From: an uncultured Clostridia bacterium | GTDB lineage: Bacteria > Bacillota > Clostridia > Saccharofermentanales > Saccharofermentanaceae | DNA: 37,748 nt | NCBI GenBank assembly: GCA_946187935.1 | Contig: CAMHSJ010000015.1 | Coordinates: 1 to 37,748, forward strand | Direction of reading: 5' to 3' | Part shown: positions 1 to 7,832 of the stretch, in pieces | How positions within the stretch are numbered: the stretch's first letter is position 1 | Layout of the letters: each line of letters opens with the position of its first letter | Translations under genes and position numbers: made by a program | The notes under the pieces: generated by a model | The model's database searches: none | Told to the model about the DNA's origin: nothing | What the model saw: the letters and a program-made list of their open reading frames with translations, nothing else

Positions 1-58
1 CGCCAGATTTAGGTTCTGGTGGGAGACCGTGCAGGTTCAAGTCCTGTCAGGCGCACCA
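1..58 (+). tRNA. tRNA-Leu (UAG), 3' part
   Basis: The window opens inside a tRNA. The anticodon stem CCAGA (3-7) pairs with TCTGG (15-19) around the loop TTTAGGT, which places TAG at the anticodon. A long variable arm (20-30) follows, as in class II tRNAs. The T arm is GCAGG / TTCAAGT / CCTGT (31-47). The acceptor 3' strand (48-54), discriminator A and encoded CCA end at 58. The anticodon and long arm give leucine (CUN codons). The D arm and 5' acceptor strand lie upstream of the window. An intrinsic terminator follows directly. Confidence 0.9.
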
Positions 59-64
59 ACTTTC

Positions 65-100
65 GAGGCTTTTCGTGTTGTTTCTCGGAAAGCCTCTTTT
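65..100 (+). terminator. Intrinsic terminator after tRNA-Leu
   Basis: GAGGCTTT (65-72) pairs perfectly with AAAGCCTC (89-96) across a 16-nt loop and is followed by TTTT (97-100). It lies 6 nt after the tRNA CCA end and should end the tRNA transcript. Confidence 0.85.
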
Positions 101-277
101 CCTTTATTTTCAAGGGTTTAAGCATCATTCACTATCTTCAATCTCAGTTTTGCCCCAAAAGTCTCATATTGAGGGCAAAATAAGCAAATCTAAGCAATTC
201 GATCCCACAAGACATTTATTCGCAAATATACTGAATTCATTAATACAAACGGAGGTTAAAGGCATACTTGGGGTTTA

Positions 278-685
278 ATGAAAGAAAGGTGTGTGAAGCC
301 TGGTAAGATCGACATTTCTGAACTTAATGTTCCACCTGAACAGGCTGAGTTTGAGACAGCTAAGTATTTTGCTGCTTTAGGGAAGGATATTAATTTTATT
401 CAACCTAGTTCAATTCCAAATCAGCATAGACCGGATATACGAATGGATGGCGTTGAGTGGGAGATTAAAAGTCCACAAGGTGATAGTAAGAGAACGATCG
501 AGAATAATATGCGCAAGGCAATTAAACAGTCACATAATATTATTTTTGATTTAAGACACATGAGAACGCAAGATGATCGGTGTGTTTCGCAATTAATACA
601 GCAATTCAACAAAAGATCACAGCTTAGGCGACTGTTAATAATTAAAAGAAATGGCGAGTTACTATCGTATTTAAAAAAGAATTGA
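278..685 (+). CDS. Orphan CdiA C-terminal tRNase-type nuclease protein
   Basis: This 135-residue soluble protein resembles stand-alone members of the CdiA C-terminal tRNase (CdiA_C) family, known as toxin tips of contact-dependent inhibition proteins and also found singly in Firmicutes. The core reads PDIRMDGVEWEIKSP (52-66), followed by TIENNMRKAIKQS (73-85) and a basic C-terminus. The P52-D53 ... E62-x-K64 spacing also fits a PD-(D/E)xK-like nuclease centre. There is no signal peptide, secretion domain or adjacent immunity gene on this strand. The ATG at 278 is the first possible start after an in-frame stop at 257. The best ribosome site, GGAGGT (251-256), is unusually far upstream. Base composition is visibly more AT-rich than the genes from 767 on, and the gene sits just after a tRNA, which suggests acquisition. 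Nuclease activity is inferred from family resemblance only. Confidence 0.7.
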   Translation: MKERCVKPGKIDISELNVPPEQAEFETAKYFAALGKDINFIQPSSIPNQHRPDIRMDGVEWEIKSPQGDSKRTIENNMRKAIKQSHNIIFDLRHMRTQDDRCVSQLIQQFNKRSQLRRLLIIKRNGELLSYLKKN

Positions 686-720
686 TTCTTGGTAGAGTTG
701 TGATATCATTATGTCAAGAG

Positions 721-765
721 AAGGTCCGACCCACTGCTGCATAGCGGAGGGCCCAGGGCCTTTTT
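721..765 (+). terminator. Probable terminator of the nuclease-like gene
   Basis: AAGGTCC (721-727) pairs with GGGCCTT (756-762) with one G-U pair, a small inner GCT/AGC stem sits in the loop, and a short T tract follows. It falls between two convergent genes. On the minus strand the stem has a mismatch and no T tract, so it fits the plus-strand gene better. Confidence 0.45.
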
Positions 766-766
766 C

Positions 767-1795
767 TTATGCTTTATTAAACAGTCCCATCAGTTCGTTT
801 TGTGCGTTGGTAACTGCAAAACCCTTTTCCTGCATTGATGCTTTCATGAATCTGTCTCCGATCTTGAATCCGATGCAAACGGAGCCTCCCATTATGCCCA
901 TTGCAGAAGGATCTTTAAAGTCCGGATCATCGAGCTTGTTCTTCCTGATGATCTCCATGGCAGGCTCTATCACGTCAGCAGATATCAGGCGCCTTTTGCC
1001 GTTGCAGTCGAGCAGGAGCTGGGTATCGGAGTATTCATATACATTGGTATAGGTATTGACCGGTGGGTTAGTGGACATGTAAGACGATATGCCCAAGAGC
1101 ATGACAGGTTCGATCTTAGCGCCGCATGTAAGGCATTTGTCTATCTGATCTAAAGCTCCGCATTGCGGGCATTTCCAGCCGAGTTTTTCTTCAGGCTCGG
1201 GAACCTCGGGTTTAGATGCCGTTTCTTTTTCCTGTTCGGGATCTGATGCGGTCTGTTCTATGGGATGTCCGCAGTTAGGACAGAACTTCGCGCCCTTGCT
1301 CCTGTATCCGCATTGGCATGTGTATTCTTTTTCGACTGCTTTGCCGCAGTTGGGACAGAATTTGCCAAAAGGTCCCGCATATCCGCACTCACAGACATAA
1401 CCTGATGCTTCAGTGACCTCCCGTATAAGGACAAGATCTGTTATCTGTCCGTTAGGCGCGGTCAGTTCGAGATTGAGTTTTTCTTCTCCGTACCAAAGGC
1501 AGCTTACGGTATAAAGAGTGCTGCTTCCGTCAGACAGATCAGTGTTATTCATCTGTATCTTGAGTTCTTCGCCGGGGTGCCGCTTGTAGTTTAAGAACGC
1601 AAAACCCATCATGCTGTTAGATTCAAACGCAGGGCCTGTCTCAACTACGCCATAGCTGCAGCTGAGTTTGGCATTGGCGAAGCTGATCTCAAGACTGGAA
1701 TGTATATCCAGTACGGCGGTGCATGATGCATCACTGCTCTTCCATGTGCCTGCAAGCATTTTTCGGAACTTGAATTGTGGATCTTGAACCTGCAT
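767..1795 (-). CDS. Triple zinc-ribbon protein of unknown function
   Basis: This 342-residue protein has a central run of three Cys4 zinc ribbons: CECG/CPNC (135-150), CQCG/CPNC (160-175) and CPQC/CLTC (209-224). An acidic, Pro/Glu-rich linker (about 181-205) lies between the second and third. The N-terminal 130 residues look like a beta-rich globular domain (AGTWKSSDAS, then alternating strands). The C-terminal 110 residues form a second globular domain with no recognised family. There is no membrane segment or signal peptide, so it should be cytoplasmic. The start is backed by GGAGGT 7 nt before the ATG. It diverges from the HD-domain gene at 1902. The ribbons suggest a structural or interaction role; no catalytic motif is visible. 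Confidence 0.7.
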   Translation of the reverse strand: MQVQDPQFKFRKMLAGTWKSSDASCTAVLDIHSSLEISFANAKLSCSYGVVETGPAFESNSMMGFAFLNYKRHPGEELKIQMNNTDLSDGSSTLYTVSCLWYGEEKLNLELTAPNGQITDLVLIREVTEASGYVCECGYAGPFGKFCPNCGKAVEKEYTCQCGYRSKGAKFCPNCGHPIEQTASDPEQEKETASKPEVPEPEEKLGWKCPQCGALDQIDKCLTCGAKIEPVMLLGISSYMSTNPPVNTYTNVYEYSDTQLLLDCNGKRRLISADVIEPAMEIIRKNKLDDPDFKDPSAMGIMGGSVCIGFKIGDRFMKASMQEKGFAVTNAQNELMGLFNKA

Positions 1796-1822
1796 ATCCG
1801 TGACCTCCGATGGCTTTATGCT

Positions 1823-1863
1823 TTGATTTTAAATCAAAAAACTGAATTGCCGTGGAGTATAAT
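1823..1863 (+). promoter_or_regulatory. Promoter -10 and upstream palindrome for the HD gene
   Basis: A consensus TATAAT (1858-1863) lies 38 nt before the ATG at 1902. No convincing -35 box is seen. A 15-nt palindrome, TTGATTT-T-AAATCAA (1823-1837), sits between the two divergent genes and could be an operator for either. The -10 box is seen directly; its use and the operator role are inferred. Confidence 0.5.
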
Positions 1864-1901
1864 TGAAAAAGGTGAAGGTTTATTTGAGTAAAGGGTTAAC
1901 T

Positions 1902-2825
1902 ATGAACGCAAGAGAATACCTGAATATACTGCACACTGCAGAGAAACTTAAGGATACGCCTCGTCACTGCACCACTTCCAACGGAAGAACTGAAAGCGTG
2001 GCGGAGCACAGCTGGCGCGTATCCCTTATGGCACGATTGTTAAAGCATGAGTTCCCTGATGTTGATATGGACAAGGTAACTGATATGTGCCTTATACATG
2101 ATCTGGGAGAATGCTTTACAGGTGATGTCCCCACGTTCAGTAAGACCGATGCTGACAGAAGCCTTGAAGATGATCTGTTGGAGCAGTGGATAAGTTCGCT
2201 TCCGGAAGAGGTCTCTTCTGATCTTAAGAGTCTTTTTGCTGAAATGAACGCGCAGGAAACCAAAGAAGCCAGGATCTATAAAGCCCTGGATAAGCTTGAG
2301 GCATTGATCCAGCATAATGAGTCGCCGCTGTACACCTGGTCAGAGAACGAATTTGAACTGAACAAGCATTATGCGTTTGACAGCGTCAGATTCTCGGAAT
2401 GGCTTACGGAGCTGAGGGAAGAGATCCTTAAAGATACTTGCGAGAAGACTGCTGATGCCGTTTATCTTTCCAAGCATTGTGATGTTTTTTACGTGGAAGA
2501 TAAGAATGTTGTCCTGGTGCACTGGAAAAAGTATTGTGAACTTGATCAATACAGGACGCCGCTTCTATACGCGCTGGAGGTGATAAGAAGTCATCCAGGC
2601 TGTAATTATGCGGCAGATACCAGGGATGGATTTGAAGATAATCCGCTTGATACCAAATGGGTTGCAGAGTTCTTTATGCCCAAGGCAAAAGAATACGGAT
2701 GCAAGATCATATACTTCATAATCGATAAGGATAATCAGCTGAAAGAAGAACTTGAAGGTCAGGAGAAGGATTCTTCAGATCTTCTGGAGTTCAGATATAT
2801 CTACGGCATGGACCAGATCACCTGA
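1902..2825 (+). CDS. HD-domain phosphohydrolase fused to a STAS-like domain
   Basis: The N-terminal 180 residues form a YfbR/HDDC2-type HD domain, a metal-dependent nucleotide phosphohydrolase fold. It has RHCTTSNGRTESVAEH with metal ligand H36, the HD pair H66-D67 in CLIHDLGECFTGD, and D130 in KALDKLEAL. The family usually ends near here. This protein continues for about 125 residues (185-307) with VEDKNVVLVHWKKY, an Asp in ADTRD, W..FF.P.A...G and a final hydrophobic strand. That pattern resembles STAS/SpoIIAA-like domains. ATG 1902 was chosen because AAAGGG lies just upstream and because a more upstream TTG (1863) falls inside the -10 box. A substrate such as dNMP is known for the family, not shown here. 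The next gene starts 16 nt downstream, so co-transcription is likely. Confidence 0.75.
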   Translation: MNAREYLNILHTAEKLKDTPRHCTTSNGRTESVAEHSWRVSLMARLLKHEFPDVDMDKVTDMCLIHDLGECFTGDVPTFSKTDADRSLEDDLLEQWISSLPEEVSSDLKSLFAEMNAQETKEARIYKALDKLEALIQHNESPLYTWSENEFELNKHYAFDSVRFSEWLTELREEILKDTCEKTADAVYLSKHCDVFYVEDKNVVLVHWKKYCELDQYRTPLLYALEVIRSHPGCNYAADTRDGFEDNPLDTKWVAEFFMPKAKEYGCKIIYFIIDKDNQLKEELEGQEKDSSDLLEFRYIYGMDQIT

Positions 2826-2841
2826 TCAGCATGGAGGTTAT

Positions 2842-3345
2842 ATGAAACGCATTTCCAAATACAACAGCTGCGGCAGAGATAACGAGAAACTGTTTAACAT
2901 GGGTTTTCACCCCGTGATGCTGTATATCTTTCCGACAGCATGGCTGATATCACTTCCTTTCAACTTTGTTGTTGACAGCATAGTGCTCCTGATTGGTTTT
3001 AAGATCTTTGGCAAGGAGAAGGTGTGGCTTAACTGGAGAAGATCGATCCTTTTGAGCTGGATATTCGGATACATTGCAGATCTTATCGCTTCCTTTTTCC
3101 TTATGGGGTGTGAGTTTGCTGCAGGAAGATTCAAAACAGGGATCATTGGCAATGCATTTAGCGGCGTGATCCCGTTCCTCCTGACTCTTGTATCCGTCCT
3201 TATAGCAGGCGTACTGATATATGTTTTTAATATCAAGATCGCCCTTCGGAAAACGGAACTCGATCAGAAGACCAGGCAGAAAGTCGCGCTTCTCATGGCT
3301 CTCGTCACCATGCCGTACATGTTCTTTATGCCTTTGACTTTTTAA
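2842..3345 (+). CDS. Small polytopic membrane protein, unknown family
   Basis: This 167-residue protein has about four or five hydrophobic segments (roughly 22-54, 68-90, 108-130 and 148-165) and basic loops such as NWRRS and RKTELDQKTRQK. GGAGG (2833-2837) precedes the ATG by four bases. The gene starts 16 nt after the HD-STAS gene and ends 21 nt before the DinB-like gene, so the three probably share a transcript. No enzyme or transporter signature was recognised; only an integral membrane location can be supported. Confidence 0.7.
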   Translation: MKRISKYNSCGRDNEKLFNMGFHPVMLYIFPTAWLISLPFNFVVDSIVLLIGFKIFGKEKVWLNWRRSILLSWIFGYIADLIASFFLMGCEFAAGRFKTGIIGNAFSGVIPFLLTLVSVLIAGVLIYVFNIKIALRKTELDQKTRQKVALLMALVTMPYMFFMPLTF

Positions 3346-3366
3346 AACTCAGAAGGGGTTAACCAA

Positions 3367-4455
3367 ATGAACAAGGATTGGTCAGAAAAGAATAAGACAC
3401 TTCAGACTGAACTTAGGAAAAGAGATACTTTTGATCAGGGCATAAGTACTCTTATAGACCTGAGAAGCGGCCTGATGGATACCATCGATTCCTGGAAGGG
3501 TCACCTTACAGCAGATGACTATTGCGCGATCCCATATATTAATGCTAAGGGTTATCACAGCAAGACCATCGCTTATTCGCTCTGGCATATATTCAGGATC
3601 GAAGACATAGTCGCACATACTCTGATCAAGGGTGATGAACAGGTGCTCTTTACAGGCGGTTATCAGAAGAGGACCGGATCACCTCTTATTACTACGGCAA
3701 ATGAGCTTAAAAAGGAACAGATCGCTGATTTCTCCAGGCAGCTTGATATCGATGAACTCTATAATTATATTCACGAAGTAAAACTGAAGACTGAAGAGAT
3801 ACTGACGGGGCTGTCATTTGATGATATGAAGACTAAGGTCTCTGATGAGCGCAGGGCACAACTTGAAAGTCTCGGCGTCGTAAGCCCTGATGAAGATGCC
3901 ATATGGCTTATCGATTACTGGTGCGGCAAGGATGTAAGAGGGCTTATACAGATGCCCTTTTCGAGACACTGGATAATGCATATAGAGGCGTGCATCAGGA
4001 TACTGGGCAAGCTTAAGATCCCGGGGCTTGATGATGGCGGCAAGCATATGGAGCTGATCAAAGGGTCAGACTGGAAGGCCTGTTTTGAAAAAGAGAGGGG
4101 TCTTTATACGGCAAAGACAAGCGTGCCCGGTGCCATAAAGCTTTTCGAGATCGGTAAGGATGTGTTTGAAGAGCTTAAGTCTGATAAGATACCTGATGAA
4201 GACAAATACCGCCTGATCCACGATAAAGGCAGGATGCTCTATATGGATATAGATGACCGCTGCGGACCGCCATATACTGTCGTCCTTGATGACGATTACA
4301 AAGACCTGTGCCCCTGGACCGGTCTTCCTGAGAGCACATTTGTCTGGCCCGAAGAATTGACTGATGCGGCGGTGGAACTCTTCCCCTCCCAGGAGAAAAA
4401 CAGGGAGCAGAGACGGAAGAAAAGGGAAGAGAGAAACAAAAAGAAAGATCAATGA
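3367..4455 (+). CDS. DinB-like superfamily protein
   Basis: This 362-residue cytoplasmic protein shows helix patterns of DinB/YfiT-like proteins, metal-binding four-helix bundles. The first helix block contains GYHSKTIAYSLWHIFRIED (62-80) with H64, H74 and H84; a later block contains SRHWIMHIEACIRI (199-212) with H201 and H205. Three such His could bind metal. It is longer than typical DinB proteins (150-180 residues) because of a middle insertion, a C-terminal region of unknown fold and a charged Arg/Lys tail. AAGGGG lies upstream of the ATG. Members of this superfamily include thiol transferases and many proteins of unknown role, so substrate is not assigned. Two short hairpins span the stop codon (4444-4477) but lack a T tract. 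Confidence 0.6.
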   Translation: MNKDWSEKNKTLQTELRKRDTFDQGISTLIDLRSGLMDTIDSWKGHLTADDYCAIPYINAKGYHSKTIAYSLWHIFRIEDIVAHTLIKGDEQVLFTGGYQKRTGSPLITTANELKKEQIADFSRQLDIDELYNYIHEVKLKTEEILTGLSFDDMKTKVSDERRAQLESLGVVSPDEDAIWLIDYWCGKDVRGLIQMPFSRHWIMHIEACIRILGKLKIPGLDDGGKHMELIKGSDWKACFEKERGLYTAKTSVPGAIKLFEIGKDVFEELKSDKIPDEDKYRLIHDKGRMLYMDIDDRCGPPYTVVLDDDYKDLCPWTGLPESTFVWPEELTDAAVELFPSQEKNREQRRKKREERNKKKDQ

Positions 4456-4583
4456 TCTTTCGGGCAAAATGCCTGAAAACACTGCATTGCAACCGTTGGT
4501 TGACAAAGTTCAAGGTGCGGTTGGTGGTTATGTAAAGCAGGTTCCTGCTACTCTTAAGCCATCAAACCGTGGAGGTGATACGA

Positions 4584-4964
4584 ATGACGATAGCTGACAG
4601 GATCCAGTCCCTGAGAAAGTCAAAGGGAATGAGCCAGGAAGAACTGGCAGATGCGGCAGGGGTTTCCCGCCAGGCAGTATCCAAGTGGGAGAGTGAACAG
4701 TCGACCCCTGATCTTGACAAGGTGATAATCTTAAGCGAGATCTTCGATGTAACAACAGATTATCTGTTAAGAGGCATAGAACCCGCAGAGAGTAATGACC
4801 ATAAGACGATGGCGGATGTGGTCGACTCCAAGCTGCTTACAGAGAAGAACAGCAAACGCGCCAAGAGCATCCTTAAATGGGTCCTTATAGGTCTCGGTGC
4901 TCTTCTGGCGATCGATTTTGTCTCGATGCTGATCTATTTCCTGATCAACGGCTTCCCGGGTTAA
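4584..4964 (+). CDS. XRE-family regulator with C-terminal membrane anchor
   Basis: This 126-residue protein begins with a Cro/CI-type helix-turn-helix (about 8-62), including MSQEELADAAGVSRQAVSKWE, the form common in Firmicutes. A linker follows, then one hydrophobic helix (about 97-121) near the C-terminus, which predicts a DNA-binding domain tethered to the inner face of the membrane. The ATG at 4584 sits 6 nt after GGAGGTG (4571-4577); a GTG at 4569 overlaps that site and was rejected. The CPBP protease gene follows on the same strand after 86 nt, so joint control is possible. No palindromic operator was identified nearby. Confidence 0.85.
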   Translation: MTIADRIQSLRKSKGMSQEELADAAGVSRQAVSKWESEQSTPDLDKVIILSEIFDVTTDYLLRGIEPAESNDHKTMADVVDSKLLTEKNSKRAKSILKWVLIGLGALLAIDFVSMLIYFLINGFPG

Positions 4965-5050
4965 AAAACCAATAACAAAGCAATATCTGATCTCAAGATT
5001 GTCAGGTGAGGCCCGACTTAAGTATCAATGCGCCCATTTAGGAGGAAAAC

Positions 5051-5998
5051 ATGAGTAAGATCAAACAGTTTATAAAGAACATAAGCCCTTTAAATAACAG
5101 GACTGACATGCCCGTGATGCTCTATGTCGTCAAGGTCGTCCTGATATTCTGGTTTATAAAACTGGCAGCGGAACTGGCAGGTGAGGGCGTTGTCATGGGA
5201 GTTCTCTTTGCCACAGGCAGGAACCCTCTTAATGGTGAGATGTTCGATCCTGACACGATGACGCTGGTAATGTATTACGGCTATATACTCCTTATCGGAG
5301 TAATGCTGCTTTACTGGAAACTGTTCCAGAAGAAGACTCTCTCACAGCTCGGTTTCACCAAAAAGGCAGGGACTTATCTTATTGGGGTGTCAGCCGGCAT
5401 AGTCCTTACAGCAGTTTCAGTCAGCGCGGTCATGCTTACAGGCTCACTTACTTATAACGGCGTATTCGAAAAGATCAACACCACATACATTATTCTTATG
5501 CTGGGCGGTTTCATCTGCCAGGGCGCTATGGAAGAAATACTCTGCAGAGGCATTGCTCTTAACCTTCTCAAGGAAAGGCTCCCCGTCCCTTTTGCAGTGA
5601 TGATCAGCACGGCCCTGTTTGTGATACCTCATCTTTCAAATATGTCCGAAGCAGAGGGTGCGATCGCCGTTTTTGCAGTCATAGACCTGATCCTGATATC
5701 ACTCATCTTCTCTTATGTTACGCTCCGCTTTAAGAACCTCTGGGTTGCCTGCGGACTTCACTCGATCTGGAATTTCATACTGTTCAATATCTTAGGACTT
5801 AACCTTAGCGGCAATGACACACTTACATCTGCTGTCTTCGATATCCGTTCAGCAGGAAGCAACATAATGAACGGCGGAGTCTACGGCATAGAAGCAAGCG
5901 CGGTAACGGCAGCCGTCCTGGCAGTTTCTCTGGGCGTTTGCTTTGTATTGTCCCGCAAAAGAAAAGAAGTTCCTGCGTTAAAGGCTCTGGCAGAATAA
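5051..5998 (+). CDS. CPBP family intramembrane metalloprotease
   Basis: This 315-residue polytopic protein carries the three CPBP/Abi (type II CAAX protease-like) motifs: E161-E162 with R166 in EEILCRG, H194 in FVIPHLS, and H237...N241 in HSIWN. These form the glutamate/histidine metal site in the membrane. About eight hydrophobic segments are visible, with a cytoplasmic basic tail (RKRKE). All key residues are kept, so activity is plausible. Known relatives process prenylated proteins or peptides or give bacteriocin self-protection; the substrate here is unknown. TAGGAGGA precedes the ATG. The anchored XRE regulator lies just upstream. It is one of three predicted intramembrane proteases within 8 kb. 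Confidence 0.88.
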   Translation: MSKIKQFIKNISPLNNRTDMPVMLYVVKVVLIFWFIKLAAELAGEGVVMGVLFATGRNPLNGEMFDPDTMTLVMYYGYILLIGVMLLYWKLFQKKTLSQLGFTKKAGTYLIGVSAGIVLTAVSVSAVMLTGSLTYNGVFEKINTTYIILMLGGFICQGAMEEILCRGIALNLLKERLPVPFAVMISTALFVIPHLSNMSEAEGAIAVFAVIDLILISLIFSYVTLRFKNLWVACGLHSIWNFILFNILGLNLSGNDTLTSAVFDIRSAGSNIMNGGVYGIEASAVTAAVLAVSLGVCFVLSRKRKEVPALKALAE

Positions 5999-6002
5999 GG
6001 CA

Positions 6003-6011
6003 TGCTATAAT
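6003..6011 (+). promoter_or_regulatory. Extended -10 promoter before gene 6051
   Basis: TGCTATAAT gives a TGn extension plus a perfect TATAAT (6006-6011), about 40 nt before the ATG at 6051. No -35 box is evident, which is normal for extended -10 promoters. The protease gene ends only 5 bases upstream, so gene 6051 probably has its own start of transcription. Confidence 0.6.
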
Positions 6012-6050
6012 CAGGTAGTTTAACTGTTTCTCATGAAAGGGTGAGCTTGT

Positions 6051-6818
6051 ATGTACGTCAGAGCGGTAAGCAATATAGACAACACGATATTCCCGTCCAT
6101 GGTGTATGCCACGGTCAATTCCGGCTGGTATTCGAAGTATATCGTCTACAACAAATGGAAGAAGACTTTCGAACTTGTGGACTACATGGATAAGATCAAA
6201 GATGACAAGAGGAACGTCAGGATCTTTACCATACAATCTGATACCAACGGATTTGAGGAATACGGCAAGGCTAAGCTCCTGAAGCTGAAAGCATACTGCA
6301 GTGAGCACGGTCTTGATATGCCGGACGTAAACGTACTTAACGGATATCCTGATGTCTGCGGGAATCATGCTTTTATCTGCGACATGATGTCTGCAAGGTC
6401 AGTTCCTGCGGATAAGTATGATATAGCTCTAAGAGACCTTCCTGATGCGGGTGAGTGGCATTATATCAGCACTCCTGATGAAGCAAAGGAATTCATGAAC
6501 CTTTTCGCCGGGTTTCACGATTCTCTTCTTGTTAAGGTCACATATGAAGAATCAAGAGACGGCACTAAGAAGGCGACATGCGTATTCGATAATTCAGGGT
6601 GGTTCGGCATAGCGGAATTGTGTTTTGAAGGTGTCACATGCCTTAAGATCGTACCTGCAGGTGAGAGCTACATGAACGATATATTGTCTGCTTCTCTGAT
6701 CGTCTCCGAAGACGGCGTGTTCTGGGCAGATGACTATATGGAGCAGCCTGACATGTCTTACGGAGGATGCCTTATCAGTGCTCTTTCACTTAAGTGGAGA
6801 AAGATAAAAGAAATCTGA
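6051..6818 (+). CDS. Conserved-looking protein of unknown function
   Basis: I do not recognise this 255-residue protein. It is soluble and mixed alpha/beta, with many aromatic residues. The stretch HDSLLVKVTYEES (about 167-179), followed by a strand pattern ending in GVTCLKI, resembles small beta-sandwich domains sometimes seen in immunity-type proteins, but this is only a visual likeness. It has no signal peptide or membrane helix. AAAGGG precedes the ATG, and an extended -10 promoter lies upstream. It sits between a membrane protease and a lipoprotein gene, which gives little functional hint. Confidence 0.6.
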   Translation: MYVRAVSNIDNTIFPSMVYATVNSGWYSKYIVYNKWKKTFELVDYMDKIKDDKRNVRIFTIQSDTNGFEEYGKAKLLKLKAYCSEHGLDMPDVNVLNGYPDVCGNHAFICDMMSARSVPADKYDIALRDLPDAGEWHYISTPDEAKEFMNLFAGFHDSLLVKVTYEESRDGTKKATCVFDNSGWFGIAELCFEGVTCLKIVPAGESYMNDILSASLIVSEDGVFWADDYMEQPDMSYGGCLISALSLKWRKIKEI

Positions 6819-6859
6819 TAAAATGGACTCATCTTATTACGAAGGGGGAAAGATAAAGT

Positions 6860-7705
6860 ATGAAGATGAAGAAAGTTTTAGCGCTTGTATTGTGCTCGGC
6901 AATTGCTTTTTCTGCGATCGCTTGTTCAAAGGACAGCAAGAGGAGGCACTCAGATGACGACGACGATGACACCGAGGAATCATTAACGATCGAGTCTGAT
7001 GACGGTGAGGGTTCAGAGGAGTCTGATCTTAAGCCTGCTGAAGATACGGCAGAGACGACTGAGAACACAGATGATCTGATCTGGCTCATAGACACATCAG
7101 ATAAGGCTTCTATACATGCAGCCATCGATGCAATGTATTATTCGTTCCCGATAGTTGGCGATACCTTTGAAGATGCCAAGAGCAGACTGATAGATGCAAC
7201 GGGACAGAACATCCTCGCATCGACCTTATGGGGCAGATATGATATTGAATTTGCATACGATTATGCGAGTACGGACGGCGAGGATTCCGTCTTAGTCGAC
7301 GGCAGGGACATCGTCTTAGAGATCACTTATAACGGTTACGAGATCGATTCCTCAGGAGACATTCAGAATCCTGTAATTACCGACTATACGATCCTCGAGT
7401 GGCAGAATAACCAGAACTACACATCGGGCAATATCGACTTCCATATCTACGATGAAGACAGGGCAGTAGAGCTCTATAACGACATAGTCACTTACTGCGA
7501 CGGTGCTTACGGTCTTGCAGGCGAAGCAAATGACACGTACGATGAGAACCTTAACAGATATCATCACTGGCTGCAGTATGGTGAGAACAGCATCTACGAC
7601 ACATCCTTAAGCATCTACCTTGACGATCATACGGATGATGATCCGTCACTCGGATACTATGAGATCCTGGTAACCATCAATAATCCGGATTACATCTTTA
7701 ATTGA
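6860..7705 (+). CDS. Acidic lipoprotein
   Basis: This 281-residue protein has a lipoprotein signal: basic MKMKK, a hydrophobic stretch and the lipobox AIAC with Cys22 as the lipidation site. The mature N-terminus has a short basic patch (KRRH), then an Asp run (about 32-37) and a Glu/Asp/Thr-rich, apparently disordered linker up to residue 75. The rest is a globular Asp/Tyr-rich domain with no known family, presumably outside the membrane. GAAGGGGGAAAG precedes the ATG. It ends in a convergent region that carries the palindromic element at 7718 and a bidirectional terminator. Confidence 0.8.
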   Translation: MKMKKVLALVLCSAIAFSAIACSKDSKRRHSDDDDDDTEESLTIESDDGEGSEESDLKPAEDTAETTENTDDLIWLIDTSDKASIHAAIDAMYYSFPIVGDTFEDAKSRLIDATGQNILASTLWGRYDIEFAYDYASTDGEDSVLVDGRDIVLEITYNGYEIDSSGDIQNPVITDYTILEWQNNQNYTSGNIDFHIYDEDRAVELYNDIVTYCDGAYGLAGEANDTYDENLNRYHHWLQYGENSIYDTSLSIYLDDHTDDDPSLGYYEILVTINNPDYIFN

Positions 7706-7717
7706 TAGCCAAGGGCT

Positions 7718-7816
7718 GTTCACGTTTTTGTTGACGAAAATGCAGATTTCGTCAACAGATCGTGAATAAACGGATAGTATTCACGATTTGGGTGCGGAAA
7801 TCGTTATTTTGTGAAC
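7718..7816. repeat. Intergenic multi-stem palindromic element
   Basis: Two perfect hairpins lie side by side: TTGACGAAA/TTTCGTCAA (7731-7739/7747-7755) and ATCGTGAATA/TATTCACGAT (7759-7768/7778-7787). They are enclosed by a 6-bp outer pair, GTTCAC/GTGAAC (7718-7723/7811-7816), giving a possible three-way junction. The stems are mostly AT-rich and have no T tract, so this is not a standard terminator. It lies between convergent genes. It could be a small RNA, a protein-binding site or a repeated extragenic element. Confidence 0.65.
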
Positions 7817-7832
7817 AAAACTGCAACCATTA

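Noticed and set aside
75..278. 67-codon open frame after tRNA-Leu, overlapping the nuclease start
   Set aside because: It begins inside the tRNA terminator hairpin, has no ribosome site and no protein-like composition. The overlap with ATG 278 is probably chance, though coupling cannot be fully excluded.
1863..1901. Earlier TTG start for the HD-domain gene
   Set aside because: The TTG is next to and overlaps the TATAAT box, and the family starts at the later ATG 1902 with a ribosome site.
4444..4568. Small hairpins (AAAGATC/GATCTTT, TTCGGGC/GCCTGAA, GCAGG/CCTGC) and a TTGACA at 4500 between the DinB-like and XRE genes
   Set aside because: No T tract after the stems, and no -10 box at a fitting distance from TTGACA. 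I could not call a terminator, riboswitch or promoter from them.
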